Assembly (NCBI GenBank): GCA_024036415.1
Contig: JAMWET010004087.1
Span: 175,001-239,000, forward strand
From: Prochilodus magdalenae
Lineage: Eukaryota; Chordata; Actinopteri; Characiformes; Prochilodontidae
Length of the DNA stretch: 64,000 bases
Direction: 5' to 3'
The notes beneath the pieces are model-generated. The model searched no databases. It saw only the letters and a list, made by a program, of their open reading frames with translations, and was not told the origin of the DNA. The position numbers and the translations under genes are program-made. This document shows positions 1 to 10,409 of the stretch, in pieces; position 1 is the stretch's first letter; each line of letters starts with the position of its first letter.

Positions 1-329
1 AAGTTTCACACCTGTTGTCATCTCTGACGAATCCATAGTGTCAATCACGTGATCAGCAACTAGTTGACAAAGTGTAAAGCATCAGTAAGAGCAGTAATGT
101 CAACAATCTAATTATAACTTCTGTATAACTTTCACTGGTAAGCAAATAGCAAAATTACAGTCTAGACCAGCTAACAAAGATGGCATGGTGGTGGAGCTAC
201 AGTACAACAAAGACAGGACAGACTAAGTTGCAAAGCTTGACTGGGGGATACCATGGTGGAAGCCTGAAAGCATTTACTACCTCGAACCCTCAAGGTTCCA
301 ATAAAAGTTCTAATTGAGGGAGAATCTGA
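1..329. other. No gene recognised
   Basis: Unique-looking, AT-leaning sequence. No domain-bearing reading frame or transposon end is visible. Confidence 0.4.
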
Positions 330-720
330 AAGAAGGATACGTGTTGAGGGGCCTGGGATAGGCAGAGGGACTGGGACAGGAACTAGGGCAGGGACAAGAC
401 CAAAAGACAGGAAGCTGGAAAGAAATGGAGAGAAGGATGTGAATGACGATGAAGACTGAAACAGGAACCAAGACAGAGATACTGCCAAGGGCAGGAACAG
501 GGCTACAAACAGGGATTTGTGGTAAGGACAGGGAGTGGAACAGGCCAGAAGCAAAAACAGATACAGTGACCTGGGCTCGGACAAAGATAGTAAAGGGAAC
601 CAGGCTGGAAATAGAGATGAACTGGGACAGATACTGGGATAAGGACATGATCACAGATGAAGACAGGGCTGTGGTAGAGACTGAGACAAAGACTGTGACA
701 ATCAGGAACCACGCCCAATC
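330..720. repeat. Purine-rich low-complexity repeat (gggaca/acagg motifs)
   Basis: The plus strand is dominated by A and G with recurring gggacagg, agacagg and gaacagg words at irregular spacing of about 6 to 12 bp. This is what a decayed short tandem repeat looks like. Open frames here on both strands have no domain and reflect only the composition bias. Confidence 0.55.
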
Positions 721-789
721 AAACAAAGACTGTGTTCCTGATTTGTTGATGATGATTTATGGAACAATTAAAAGCTGTGTTCCCAGAAG

Positions 790-1040
790 AAAAGTACTCT
801 AAAGTATATTTAAGTATACTCAGTAATCTTCTTTGCACTCATGATTAATATACTTAAGGTGTGCTATTTTCGATGTACTATGTACTTAATATAATACTGT
901 AAATATCATTATAAGTGCTATTAAAACTATACTTAAATAGAACTAAGTGTACTTAACTGTACTATTTTGAGACACCACTAAGATGCTCTTAAATATACTT
1001 AAGTACATCTTTTTTAACTAATTACATACTTTTCAAAAAT
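790..1040. repeat. AT-rich dispersed repeat with palindromic aagtatactt words
   Basis: Words such as tatacttaa, ttaagtata, gtacttaa and agtatatttaagtatact recur in both orientations. This is typical of a decayed non-autonomous DNA element or an AT-rich satellite. A related style of sequence (gttcttaagtgttcttaat) occurs near 15.55 kb. The family could not be identified from sequence alone. Confidence 0.35.
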
Positions 1041-2893
1041 ATACTTTATTTCAACTTAAGAGTTTATTTGACTTCCATATTTCAGGAAACTGTTAATATA
1101 CTAACAATATATAGGAAATACATTTATAATTCTGTTATCTAAATTGCCATGCTTCAGAGAAGTAATTACAACCCCAAATAAGAAAAACTTGGGATAGTAC
1201 AGAAAATAAAAAGAAAGTTAGAAAAAAATACATTCATAAAAAAAAGCAAATATTGAATTCATGAATTTCAGACAGTACAAACCCAAGATGTTTCATGTTT
1301 GTCTGGTCAACTTAATTTCATTTTTGAATGTACGGGGCTAGTAATGCATTAAAAAACAAATAATGATGTGATTTTAAACATGTGATGTCAACAGGTGTTT
1401 GTAACCATGGTTTAACCATGGCCAGAAGCAGCAATTACTTCTCTGGGTTCAGAGGGATCAGGGATGGACCATCGCACAGTAAAAACGTATATTGTTGTTA
1501 TCAGAATCAGTAAGAAGAAACAGCAACATTTGCAAACAAAGTGGTAAATGCTTTACCACACCAAACTTTGTTTGGAATGTGTTGCAGGCCTGAAACACAG
1601 GAAGGGACATAGATAAACAAAAGAAATGAAGATGACCAGACAAAACAAAAAGTATCTTGGATTCATACTGCTTGCAATCAAATAAAAGTAAATGTAATGT
1701 AAGACACACTGCTTTTTTATTTGAGTAATTGATTGATTTCATACTGTACCCACTTTTTATAATTTGGGGTTTGCAAGTTCACATAGTCCTTGTACTGTTT
1801 CAAGACAGTTGTTGGCATCAAACACTGAAATAAAAATTTAAAAAAAGATTTTAATAAAAAGACTTAAACAATACATACCAACGAGGGCACTCAACTTTTT
1901 CGGGTCTAGCTGATACTTCGGTTTTCCAGTAGTTCTAAATTTTTCTGTTAGACTTTATGAAGGTAATACACCCCACCCCAAGACAAGCACCGCTGTCAGG
2001 GACATTCATATTCTGTTTAGTCTGCGGAAACAACTCCTACTGACCTGCACCCTTGTGTTGTTCAGGAAAATCTATGTCCAAGTATCCACAATACTATACA
2101 TAGTAGAAGAGCCTGACCGATAAATCGGCCTGCTCATATTTATGCTCGATGCGAGCTAATTTCAGATAAATCAGTATTGGTGTAACATGAAAGTCAATAC
2201 CACCAGGCACCAAAATTAACACCAAAATTAGTCAACATTTAACATTAGTTAAGTGGTGTAGGCTAAACTGTAGACAAACCCAACTGTAGCTTTATTTATA
2301 AAACAGTTCTAGCGAATAAACCTATCATTTCTTAGTCTTATGAATTCTCCCTAGCTTGTTACTTCTACAAATTGTCTGGAAACATCATTTATAGCATCTT
2401 ATAATGTGGTTCATTGCTAAATTAGGTTATCCACAAAGCTAGCTAATGTTATGTTTATCAGTGAAAAGCAGCTAACAATAATTATTATTTATTAATATTT
2501 ACCTGACTATATTTCATTACTACATTTCATAAGAGAAAATGTTACCTATAATAACAGTTATTAGTACAGATATACCAAATACCATTTCTGGAGCAGGACT
2601 GGTGGAACCAGAACTTGTACTATTAGCATCGCGGGCAGGTGGCATTCTCTTCAGGGTGGTAACAAGTTATTTTACACACTTCACCATGGTTGGTATTTCT
2701 GCATAAAAAAGAAAAGGACAAACCAGTCATAGATATGTGACAGATAATACACCTACAAATACAATAATAAACCGAAATTATTGAACAAAATTCATTCCTT
2801 TTTTAATACCCATACCTTTCAGGGCCTCCATCACTTCCTGATGCATGATCTTTCAGGTCATTTCCTCCTCACTTGGTCCACAACAAAGGTTCT
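1041..2893. other. Intergenic sequence, nothing recognised
   Basis: AT-rich sequence without coding potential. A short palindrome around gaccgataaatcggcc (about 2115-2130) resembles pieces of interspersed repeats, but its family is not identifiable here. Confidence 0.4.
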
Positions 2894-3298
2894 TGTAACA
2901 CGTGTATGGTGAACTACCTTAACACAAATACAGTATATTTAACCAATGGACCAGTTAGGTTCGCTCACGGAGCAAAAGACATGAAAGAGTCGAGACCAGG
3001 GATGCAATAAACTCAGGAATTTGTATTAAGGAAAATAAACTATAAACAAATATGAAACAAGTCTCCCAACTAAATCAAAATATCACCTTCTGTAAAATAA
3101 ATAAAATAAATGTACAATGTACTTCTTCAAAGAACAGTAATCAGCCTACCCACAGGTAGGTATTCAGGTGAGTATTCCCAAAATATAAAATAAAATGGAA
3201 ACAATCTCAAAAGTATTTCTCTTAGTTCCCCTGTTTGTCTTTGTATTACTGAATGCTGTATTGTTATTGCATGTTATTTAATTTAGGGGTTTGTTGAC
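2894..3298 (-). repeat. 3' LTR of the Ty3/Gypsy element
   Basis: A direct repeat of 9358-9759. On the plus strand it begins tgtaacacgtgt and ends gggtttgttgac, so it carries the TG...CA-type ends expected of an LTR (the inner end appears to have lost its terminal dinucleotide). By eye it differs from the other LTR at about six positions plus three small indels, one of them an extra 5 bp near 3258. Confidence 0.9.
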
Positions 3299-3310
3299 CC
3301 CTTGTCGTCT
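3299..3310 (-). other. Putative polypurine tract
   Basis: The minus strand reads gacgacaagggg directly before the 3' LTR. This is the position and composition expected of the plus-strand primer of an LTR retrotransposon. Confidence 0.5.
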
Positions 3311-4390
3311 TGCAGATATTTCAGATTCACTGTCTTCAGATTCCTTTGCAGACTGCTTTAGATCTTCTGCATTTTCTTCTCTCACTTCTACAGGTACAGC
3401 AGGTTCTGACAATTCAGAAGTAGCTGGATCATCTACAGGATCTCTAGGTAAGTATTCAATTTCTGGGATTCTTTCAGTTACATTTTCTCTTTCAGCGGTT
3501 ACAGGTTCAGCGGACTGATGCCTTGCAACTGGTTCAGACTGGATATTGCAGTCAGACTCATCTAGTGTTCTCCTATTCTCATGAATCAGTACTGCTTTCA
3601 CTGGTTCAATTCTTAAGGGACCTGGATAGTAGCGAGTTGGGTAATCATCTGAATCAGAGTTGGAATCTGCCTCTTCTAAGTCAACTTTGGGTAAAGTTTG
3701 GCATGTCTTAGGCCTCCTAGCCTTAGGAACAGGCAAATCTGCATCCTCTATTGACAGAAAATTGCAGGGTCGGAGCAAATCCCTATGCAATGTATGTGGT
3801 GGCCCATCTTTATTCCCAGGCTTCATCGTGTACACTGGGAGTTCTCCTGCTTTTCCCACAACAACATACACTGTGGATTCCCATTTGTCTGCCAACTTGT
3901 GTTTGCCTCTTATTTTCACATTTCTGACCAACACATGGTCACCTTTCTCTAGAGTAGACTCGTTTGTCAAATCTGGTCTTGTTCCTCTAAGCTGATCTGG
4001 CAGCATTCTCAGCAGCTAGACGGTAGCTCTCCCCCAGTAGATTTCTCAGGTGATTCACATACTGAGAGTGAGTCTTGGCTTTCTTCCAAACATCAACTTG
4101 TAAGGAACAAACCCTGTGCTTTTATGCTTCGTACAGTTGTATGCGTGTACTAAGGGCTTCACAAAGTCTAGCCAATGCATTTTTTTTCTTTTTCCTGCAA
4201 TGTTCCAATCATGCTTAGTAGCATCCGGTTAAATCTTTCCACCAGATTTCCCAGTGGGTGGTAAGGTGTAGTTCTCGTCTTACGCATTCCGATGAGTTCA
4301 CAGAGTTCCTTAATTGTCTTAGATTAAAAATTAGGACCTTGGTCACTGTGAAGCTTTTAGGGGATACCGTAATGAGTTAAATTAATGAAT

Positions 4391-4515
4391 AGAGATAGAT
4401 AGATAGATAGATACTTTATTGATCCCAGAGGGAAATTCAAGGCTAATGGAGAAAAACAGAACCAGAATAAAATAATATAAAAGAATATAAAAAATAATAT
4501 AAAAGAATTATATAA
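4391..4515 (-). mobile_element. 5'-truncated LINE 3' end inserted in the integrase
   Basis: Read on the minus strand, the segment ends with gggatcaataaagtatc followed by five or so copies of tatc. This is the familiar tail of CR1/L2-type fish LINEs, whose 3' ends carry a short tandem repeat instead of poly(A). Integrase-like coding is found on both sides, so this is an insertion after the Gypsy element arrived. Its 5' boundary is approximate because it is AT-rich. Confidence 0.7.
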
Positions 4516-5338
4516 ATTCTCCCACAGACATTTGGCTACCGTCCTAGCTTTCTGATTGGGAGTTGTTACTGCTACAGCATACTTGGTAAAGTAGTCGGTG
4601 ATCACCAAAATATCCTTGGTATTACTGCGATCTGGTTCCAGTGAAAGAAAATCCATACATACCAACTCTAGGAGTTGTGTAGCTTTAATGTTCACCATTG
4701 AAGCAGTTCTTTCTGGTGGTGCTTTCCTGAGAACACAACGACTACAAGTCTTTATCTTTGTCTCGACATCTGATGACATTTTGGGCCAATAGAAACGTGA
4801 CCTTAGGAGATCGAGGGTGCGTTCCACCCCTAGGTGACCCATATCGTCATGTAGACTTGTCATCACTATCTCTCTTAGCTCCTCTGGTAGAACTAGCTGG
4901 TATTGGACCGCTTGTCCATCTTGTCTTTTCCTGTACAAAGTTCCATTTATCAGTTCTAATCTATTCCATTCTCGACACATCAGAGAAAGTTGTGGCATCT
5001 CCCTTCTCACAGATGGAGGTGGCACTTCTCCCCTTTCGAGGGATGAAATCACTTCCCTGATAACAGAATGAGATCTCTGTTGCTCCCTTAATTCGGTTTC
5101 GGTTATTTCTGGAATTACTGGCAAACCCTCAAGGTGTTCACCTTGCACAAAACCATCAGGTAATGAATCAGGATGAGTGGCAAGGGATTCCACTAAGGGA
5201 ATGCTTTTAACCTCTGGTGGATCTACAGACAATTGACACACTAACCTGGCCTCACAGATCGCTTGGACTACTTCTGTGCTCACTTTAGTGTCAGTGGTAA
5301 GCTCAGGCAAATGCTTCAGTGTGAACTGTCTGATTCTA

Positions 5339-6003
5339 TCATGCTCCTTCTGCGATGCAGGGTTGTCCACCCAAGTGTTCATGGGGCACCTTGAGAGACA
5401 AGTTGTGTTTACCAGGCCTATACTGCAGCTGGAAAGAGAATGTTGACAAGGCTGACAACCACCTGTAGCTTGTGGCGTCCAACTTGGCTGAAGTGAGAAT
5501 ATACGTCAGAGGGTCGCTATCAGTGACCACTGTGAATGAGCTTCCATAGAGATAATCACTGAACTTTTCAGTTACCGCCCACTTTAGAACCAAAAATTCA
5601 AGCTTGTGTGCTGGATATCGTGCTTCAATCTTTGAAAGACCACGCCTGGCATAAGCAATGACCCTTTTGCGTCCATCTTGCTCCTGGTATGGCCCCTCCG
5701 AGATTAGCAAAATCCCAACACAGGAGCTGAAGTATGAGCTGGGGATTAGCAAATCGTGTCACAAAGCTGAGGTGAGCAGCTCTGTGTCCAGCGGTCTCCG
5801 AACTGCTCTTTTGGCTTATAGTACAGGTTTTGATCTTTGGGTTTCCGTTTACATCCTCTTCTTGTAGTACCATACCCAGCAGTTAGATCATTTAGCGGCT
5901 TAACTATTTTGGAGTAATCTTGAATAAACCTCCGGTAATAGCCTGCGAATCCTAGGAAAGATTGGATTTCTTTGAGATTGTTTGGGCTCGGCCAGTTCTT
6001 CAA
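5339..6003 (-). pseudogene. RNase H region of the Ty3/Gypsy element (frameshifted)
   Basis: The start of this stretch (5870-6003) carries FLGFAGYYRRFIQDYSKI, the connection just after the reverse transcriptase palm. A frame change follows near 5750-5870. The region 5339-5660 then shows RNase H features: YARRGLSKIEARYPAHKLE, with the catalytic glutamate region, and TDSDPLTY, where most Gypsy elements have TDN(N/H)PL. Its role would be removing genomic RNA during reverse transcription. The breaks separate it from the RT frame, so this copy cannot make a continuous pol. Confidence 0.85.
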
Positions 6004-6088
6004 AGCTTCAATTTTTCTGGATCGGTTTTAACACTATTACTGGTCCCAGGTATTTAACAGATGTCTGAAAGAATTTGCACTTTTCGGG

Positions 6089-6856
6089 TTACAGTTTTAG
6101 GCTGTACTCCTTCAAACGTTGGAGAACCCTGAGTAGTCTTTCTTCATGTTCTTCCAGGGTTTCTGAGAAGATGATGAGGTCATCCAGAAACACAAGGACT
6201 TCTTTTAGGTTACGGTCAGACATACACTTTTCCATTAGTCTTTGGAATGTGCTTGGTGCATTCGTAATACCCTGTGACATACGATTAAATTCCCAAAATC
6301 CTAATGGGCACACAAAAGCTGTTTTATGTTTGTCTGTTTCTTCCAGTTCCACCTGGTAATACCCAGATCTCAAGTCAAGTACAGAGAACCACTTGGATCC
6401 TGTCAACACAGAGAATGTCTCCTCCAAATTGGGTAGGGCATAAGCATCTTTCACCGTTTGCAGATTGAGCTTACGGTAATCGATACAGAGTCTTACATCA
6501 CCATTTTTCTTCCGCACGACAACAATAGGGGAAGAAAACGAAGATTCTGACTCTCTGATCACTCCAGATTCTAAGAACTCCTCTAGATGTCTTCGGACTG
6601 CATCGAAGTCTTGAGGATGTATGGGTCTAGCTCGCTGCTTGAAAGGAGTCTCATCATGTAGTTTGATGCGATGTTTCACTTTGTTGTCCAAAAAGTCAAG
6701 ATCGTGTTGTGCAAAAACCTCGGGTATAGCTCTAAGCTTACATTCTATCCTCTCTTTCCACCCAACAGGAATTGGAGAATAAACAAAATCAAACTTTATC
6801 TGGACAGCTGAATTATTCAACGTGTCACTGGGCAGAATCTGTTGCAAAGCGTGCAA
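6089..6856 (-). pseudogene. Reverse transcriptase of the Ty3/Gypsy element (open but isolated fragment)
   Basis: The open frame covers most of the RT fingers and palm. Visible motifs in order are VVVRKKNGDVRLCIDYRKLN (motif 1/2), LDLRSGYYQVE with the first catalytic aspartate, FNRMSQGITNAPSTFQRLM, and FLDDLIIFS with the two active-site aspartates in the FxDD form. The frame is lost near 6089, inside the thumb, and the protease-RT junction near 6860-6900 is also broken. A Ty3/Gypsy RT rather than a LINE RT is clear from the order with protease upstream and RNase H and integrase downstream. Confidence 0.93.
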
Positions 6857-6902
6857 CTCTGCGAGTACTCGCTTAGGAGTAAGGGTGATGTCATGGTCTG
6901 TC

Positions 6903-7637
6903 TCATTTTTTTAGCACAACTGGCAACTTAGTGTGGGACTTATCAGGCAGAGTAATCAAGCTGTTGGCTATAATGAGACCACTAGGAAGGGCAGCAGTTG
7001 AGGGCGATTCGAGAACAACCCATCGGTCAGCACTACTGTGGTTCACAGAGCCTTCCAAAACAGAACAATGATGCACTGGAATGACTTCAGGTACCTCACT
7101 GTTGAACCTCACTGTGCCCACTACACAGTTTTCAGTTTGCTTGCGCCTTACTTCCAGTGTTCTCAGCACCATCTTGTAGCCATAGTGTTGTGACTGAAGT
7201 TTGGGCTGATTCCTCTCACAATATTTCCCATATAGGACATCCAAAGTGTTGGTTCCTATTAGCAAGGTAGGCTGTGCTCTTTCACTGATATCGGCAACAA
7301 CTAATGCCAGAGAAGGAACTTCTACATAGCCTGAATATGGAACAGGCTGTCCATTCGCTGCTTCCACTTCAAGAAGATCATCGATGGGTTTACAAGACAA
7401 AGATGGCTGATGTGCCTCATAGAATGATTGAGAAATGGTAGTCACCTGTGATCCTGTATCAAGCAGACAGTCATATGTCTTTCCATCTATGACAACACGG
7501 GACGTACACTTGATTCCTACTAGACCACTTGGCAAATTACCTTGGGTCTTACTCTGAGCACTTTTATTGCTTGTTTTTTTATTGCTTTGCCTGTGAGCTT
7601 GTTTGGTCCACAGAATTGTGTTGAAAATTCCAAGCAC
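6903..7637 (-). pseudogene. Aspartic protease region of the Ty3/Gypsy element
   Basis: The segment KTYDCLLDTGSQVTTIS contains the DTG catalytic triad of retropepsins, which dimerise to cut the gag-pol polyprotein. A second conserved block, QPTLLIGTNTLDVLYG, fits the flap/IGxxxL part about 90 residues later. It overlaps the end of the zinc-knuckle gag segment in another frame, and continuity to RT is broken at about 6860-6900. Part of the frame downstream of the protease core has no recognisable motif and may be the protease-RT linker. Confidence 0.85.
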
Positions 7638-9327
7638 TTCTTCTTGGCAGCTACTAGTGAAGGATTAGGATCAGCAGTACAAGATGTAGCAGTATGTCCA
7701 TCTTCATCACAGCAAAAACAGTACCAGGGCTTTGGCCTACCAGTGGACTTTTGGGAAACATTTGTTAGGTTCATATGTCATGCCCCTACCAGTGTTCATG
7801 TTTCGAACTTCTAACAATGTTGCACCTGGTCTGTGCTGATGTGAAGCTACCATATTGGCAACCTGAGTCTGGAGTTCAGCCACTTGTTGTTTTAGTTTCA
7901 AAATGCAGTCCTCAGATGGCTGAGGACTCCTTTTGGGTTTTAGTGCTTAAAGTTGTCTTTGCAGCTCTCTAATTTGTTTTCTCAGTCCTTCAACATCAAC
8001 ACCAAGGGGTTCTTTCTCTTTGTCTATGTCACATGGCTCAGCTCTAACAGCATGAGAATGGGCACGAAAATTTGCACTACCAAGATGCTTCTTCATTCGC
8101 AGGTCTTTAGCTGTCTGCTTATCCTCTTCTGTACGAAGAAGGAATAAAAGCTCAAGAACTGAGGTGGTCTATTTTTTTTCTGCTCCAACTGGAGGTCAGC
8201 AATTAATGCATTATCTCAACATATGCCTGTCAGATTCACTGGCAGCCTTGTTTGATCACTTTGTTCATTACCATGTAGAGCCTTTGGAGGTATTCAGATG
8301 GCTTTTCACCAGCATCCTGCATAGTACTGAGAAACTTTGCAAAAAGTTCATCATCATCTTCAACGGTGACAAAAACAGAGTTGAGTAAGTCAAGGTAAGC
8401 TGTCGGAGTAGCCCTTGGTCCCAAATGCTTTACCAGGTTAGCTGCAGGAGGCAAGAGTATATCAAGAATTTATCTAGACCTACTTAGGTCTGACAATGCA
8501 GGATCTTGCAACAGAAGTTCCACATTGTTCCTCCATGTATCATAATCAACCTCGTTATTTGGGTGGGGTTTTCTTCCCAAGATGGCTCTGAGTCTTACAG
8601 ATGCATGAGCTGCTGTCTCTTCACCTCTCACAATGTGTTTAACAACAAAGCGCTGGATAGCAGGTGGGTTTAATTCATTTAGTGACAGCACTGGATTTGG
8701 TTCAGGTGGTCTTTCAAAATTCACCTCTGGGGAACCTTAGTGCGTCTGTGAATTTGAATGGGTTGAAGACATTCGATTCACCGGAAGAGCTTCACTGGAA
8801 ATTGATGAATAATTTTGGATTGGGTCAGTTTGAATGTCTTCATGACTTAAGAAATAGCTTCACGGCATAGAGAGAGTTGTTCTTGCAAAAGCTCCGCTAG
8901 GGGCCTTTTGCTCTGTGCTGCTAGCATTTGCAGTTCTCCTAATAGCCAGTGTGTATCACTTTTTGTGACTGAAGGCACATACACAGTCACCAAAGCTCTA
9001 ATTTGGTAAGAGATACCTTCTTGCCTTGAACTAGGGTAAGTATAGGGCAGCCGGGGTTTTAAAGTCTCAAGAGCTGAGGAACTCAAACTCCACTATGGCA
9101 TTTTTGTGGAATAATGAAGTAGGGTTATCAAAACGGAGTACCCTCTTAATGCGGCCATGTTGCTCTAAATAGTCAGTAAGTTCCGTATCTGCTTCAGTTT
9201 CAGTTAACCCACTAATGAGGACTACAATCTCCATGTTGAATAGTACTTTTGAGTTTTGGTCAGTTCTAGATTTTGCTAAGCTTAATTCTGTGTGTGTTAA
9301 TTCACTGGTCTCACTCTTCAACTCTAA
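7520..9327 (-). pseudogene. gag of the Ty3/Gypsy element, PNMA-type, multiply frameshifted
   Basis: Gag-like coding is spread over several frames. At about 9067-9240 an N-terminal module reads IVVLISGLTETE...GRIKRVLRF...AIVEFE, resembling the RRM-like N-terminal domain of PNMA proteins. At 8236-8724 capsid-like sequence follows, with VDYDTWRNNVELLLQDPAL, LVKHLGPRATPTAYL and FLSTMQDAGEKPSEYLQRL. These lie in the order seen in PNMA-family and related Gypsy gags. At about 7690-7740 a zinc knuckle, CFCCDEDGHTATSC, fits the CX2CX4HX4C spacing. At least three frame changes or stops separate the parts. The capsid would package element RNA; this copy cannot make an intact one. Confidence 0.78.
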
Positions 9328-9330
9328 TGG

Positions 9331-9348
9331 CTCCTGGCTGGCTCGCCA
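9331..9348 (-). other. Primer-binding site resembling the tRNA-Arg 3' end
   Basis: The minus strand reads tggcgagccagccaggag starting 9 nt inside the 5' LTR. This is the complement of the 3' end plus CCA of vertebrate tRNA-Arg (anticodon ACG type), as I remember that tRNA. Its position fits a minus-strand primer site, though the 9-nt offset from the LTR is larger than in most retroviruses. Confidence 0.65.
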
Positions 9349-9357
9349 CAATTGCCC

Positions 9358-9759
9358 TGTAACACGTGTGTGGTGAACTACCTTAACACAAATACAGTAT
9401 ATTTAACCAATGGACCAGTTAGGTTCGCTCACGGAGCAAAAGACATGAAAGAGTCGAGACCAGGGATACAATAAACTCAGGAATTTGTATTAAAGAAAAT
9501 AAACTATAAACAAATATGAAACAAGTCTCCCAACTTAATCAAAATATCACCTTCTGTAAATAAATAAAATAAATGTACAATGTACTTCTTCAAAGAACAG
9601 TAATCAGCCTACCCACAGGTAGGTATTCAGGTGAGTATTCCCAAAATATAAAATAAAATGGAAACAATCTCAAAAGTATTTCTCTTTTAGTTCCCTTGTT
9701 TGTCTTTGTATTACTGAATGCTGTTATTGCATGTTATTTAATTTAGGGGTTTGTTGACA
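9358..9759 (-). repeat. 5' LTR of the Ty3/Gypsy element
   Basis: A direct repeat of 2894-3298, with the plus strand starting tgtaacacgtgt and ending tttgttgaca, so that on the minus strand it runs TGTCAACA...TGTTACA. Promoter and polyadenylation sites should lie here, but none can be placed with confidence. Confidence 0.9.
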
Positions 9760-10409
9760 CAGTCCTCAGGTAAGTATTTTGTTACCGTAACCTTTTACTG
9801 TTAATTTAACTGTGTTTTTTCCTGCTAGGTTCCGTTTGATTTTAGATGTCTCTGGTTAAGGTGAGTATTATTAAGGTTTTACTGTGTGCTTTCAGGTAGA
9901 GTTTTACTTCCTATTTAGTTCATGCTAATTATTGCTTATTTCTGCTTAGATGTTTGGTAATTACAATTCTAAAATCCACTTGTCTCAGTGTCTTTCAGTG
10001 ACCCATATGAGACCTGGGTTACACCCTCCCGCCTTTAACTGTATGCACATCCCTGTGCATCGGACTAGGGAATTGCTGTCCTTCAGGCGTGATTTGTCCC
10101 ATGTAAGTTGCTCCCACAAAGGACTGAGTAAGTGCCATATTTAAACCTTGGAAAAGGGACTGGACAATAGAGATTAGCGGGTTTCCTAACTCAGGATAGG
10201 AAACAATCTCAAAAGTATTTCTCTTTTAGTTCCCTTGTCTTTGTGTTACTGAATGCTGTTATTGCATGTTATTTAATTTAGAGGTTTGTTGACACAGTCC
10301 TCATGTAAGTATTTTGTTACCGTAACCTTTTACTGTTAATTTAACTGTGTTTTTTCCTGCTAGGTTCTGTTTGATTTTAGATGTCTCTGGTTAAGGTGAG
10401 TATTATTAA
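9660..10409. repeat. Partial tandem duplication of LTR end plus flank
   Basis: The segment 9660-9874 (last 100 bp of the right LTR plus about 115 bp of flanking DNA) recurs almost identically at 10199-10409, about 537 bp further on. Copy two is interrupted abruptly at aaagggggcggagc. Because both copies contain the same LTR/host junction, the duplication must have happened after the insertion. The 320 bp between the copies is present only once. Confidence 0.85.

Larger units (their letters stand above)
3278..5382 (-). pseudogene. Integrase of the Ty3/Gypsy element, broken by frameshifts and a LINE insertion
   Basis: The N-terminal part (about 4520-5382) shows the zinc-binding arrangement with HDDMGHLG and CSRC, followed by the first catalytic aspartate (CMDFL) and a second (VITDYF). 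It then runs into foreign LINE sequence at about 4391-4515. Beyond the insertion, integrase-like coding (HYGIP, the region leading to the catalytic glutamate) continues from about 4390 down to 4010, but with stops and frame changes. The C-terminal part (3278-4006) is one open frame with GDHVLVR and LHRDLLRP, the GPY/F-like module typical of Gypsy integrases, followed by an acidic tail. Its stop codon lies about 20 bp inside the 3' LTR. The function would have been integration of the cDNA; the product is certainly non-functional here. Confidence 0.88.
2894..9759 (-). mobile_element. Ty3/Gypsy LTR retrotransposon, near full length but defective
   Basis: The element of about 6.87 kb lies on the minus strand and is bounded by two direct repeats of about 400 bp (2894-3298 and 9358-9759). 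Reading from the right LTR leftwards there is a tRNA-Arg-like primer-binding site, gag with an N-terminal RRM-like segment and a CCHC knuckle, an aspartic protease (LDTGS), reverse transcriptase (CIDYRKLN, FLDDLIIF), RNase H, an integrase with an N-terminal zinc-binding segment and a C-terminal domain, then a purine-rich tract and the left LTR. The order protease-RT-RNase H-integrase is that of Ty3/Gypsy (Metaviridae). Several frameshifts and stops and a LINE insertion in the integrase make this copy non-autonomous. No envelope gene is visible. No clean target-site duplication was found: gttct stands on the left and cagtc on the right. Confidence 0.93.

Noticed and set aside
443..802. 119-residue Thr/Lys/Asp-rich frame
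   Set aside because: Product of purine-rich low-complexity sequence, with equally long frames on the other strand.
2894..9759. Endogenous retrovirus with an envelope gene
   Set aside because: No signal peptide or transmembrane glycoprotein frame lies between integrase and the 3' LTR. The C-terminal frame is the integrase tail.
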